Assembly: GCA_900557175.1 (NCBI GenBank) | Contig: USSL01000118.1 | Coordinates: 1 to 6,047, forward strand | DNA: 6,047 bases | From: an uncultured Eubacteriales bacterium | GTDB lineage: Bacteria; Bacillota; Clostridia; Lachnospirales; Lachnospiraceae | Direction: 5' to 3' | In this document: in pieces, positions 5,928-6,047 of the stretch | Layout: the number at the start of each line of letters is the position of its first letter | Position numbering within the stretch: position 1 is the first letter of the stretch | Position numbers and translations under genes: made by a program | The notes under the pieces: generated by a model | Database searches by the model: none | Told to the model about the DNA's origin: nothing | Seen by the model: the letters and a program-made list of their open reading frames with translations, nothing else

Positions 5928-6047
5928 TACTTTTTAAGCTGTCTTAAGCCCTCGCTGATCATGGAGAAGCCTAAAATAATCAAGATAATCACAACGCCCG
6001 GCCATATGGCGTACCACGGCGCATTGAAAATAAAGGACTGGGCTTCC
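5927..6047 (-). CDS. Peptide ABC-transporter permease, DppC/OppC type (C-terminal end only)
   Basis: Only the last 39 residues are inside the window; the gene continues past the right edge. The frame reads EAQSFIFNAPWYAIWPGVVI and continues through a hydrophobic stretch (IILIILGFSMI) to end SEGLRQLKK before a TAG stop at 5927-5929. The pattern of APW, a short gap, PG, a final transmembrane helix and a GLR-like cytoplasmic tail is that of the C-terminus of DppC/OppC/GsiD permeases. These form the inner-membrane channel with a DppB-type partner. Its position directly before the fused peptide-importer ATPase, with overlapping translation signals, supports the assignment. The DppB-type and substrate-binding protein genes are expected to the right of the window but are not seen. 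Confidence 0.88.
   Translation of the reverse strand, partial: EAQSFIFNAPWYAIWPGVVIILIILGFSMISEGLRQLKK

Overview
The window looks like chromosomal DNA of a low-to-moderate-GC Gram-positive anaerobe, most likely a clostridial (Lachnospiraceae-type) bacterium. This rests on purine-rich Shine-Dalgarno sequences of the AGGAG/GGGAGGG type, the protein family types, and a U-tailed intrinsic terminator. The assignment is by impression, not by database search. Every convincing gene lies on the minus strand, so transcription runs from the right end of the window to the left.

Right to left, the first unit is a tightly packed operon. It holds the last 39 codons of a DppC/OppC-type peptide permease (cut by the window edge), a fused two-domain peptide-importer ATPase (DppD and DppF in one chain), truA (tRNA pseudouridine synthase A), and an HTH-XRE/TPR regulator of the general kind seen in cytosolic peptide-pheromone receptors. 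The permease stop, the ATPase ribosome binding site and the ATPase start are packed within 15 bases. The truA stop and regulator start overlap by one base (TAATG). A good intrinsic terminator at 2263-2288 closes this operon.

The second unit begins with a promoter at 2209-2237. It contains an MFS efflux pump of the MefA-like DHA3 type, then, after a 114-base gap, a small membrane-anchored protein resembling the SurA N-terminal chaperone domain without a catalytic domain. A weak terminator-like hairpin at 97-110 may end it.

Two points deserve attention. First, the pump's own ribosome binding site is poor. Its leader nevertheless carries a strong GGGAGGG site, a possible 13-codon basic leader ORF that overlaps the pump start, and a perfect 6-bp hairpin whose 3' arm reads CACCTCC. 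This resembles leader-peptide control of antibiotic efflux genes, but it is inferred. Second, a peptide importer and a peptide-receptor-like regulator share one operon, which suggests a sense-imported-peptide circuit that might act on the neighbouring pump gene. No RNA genes, mobile elements, CRISPR arrays or integration sites were seen.
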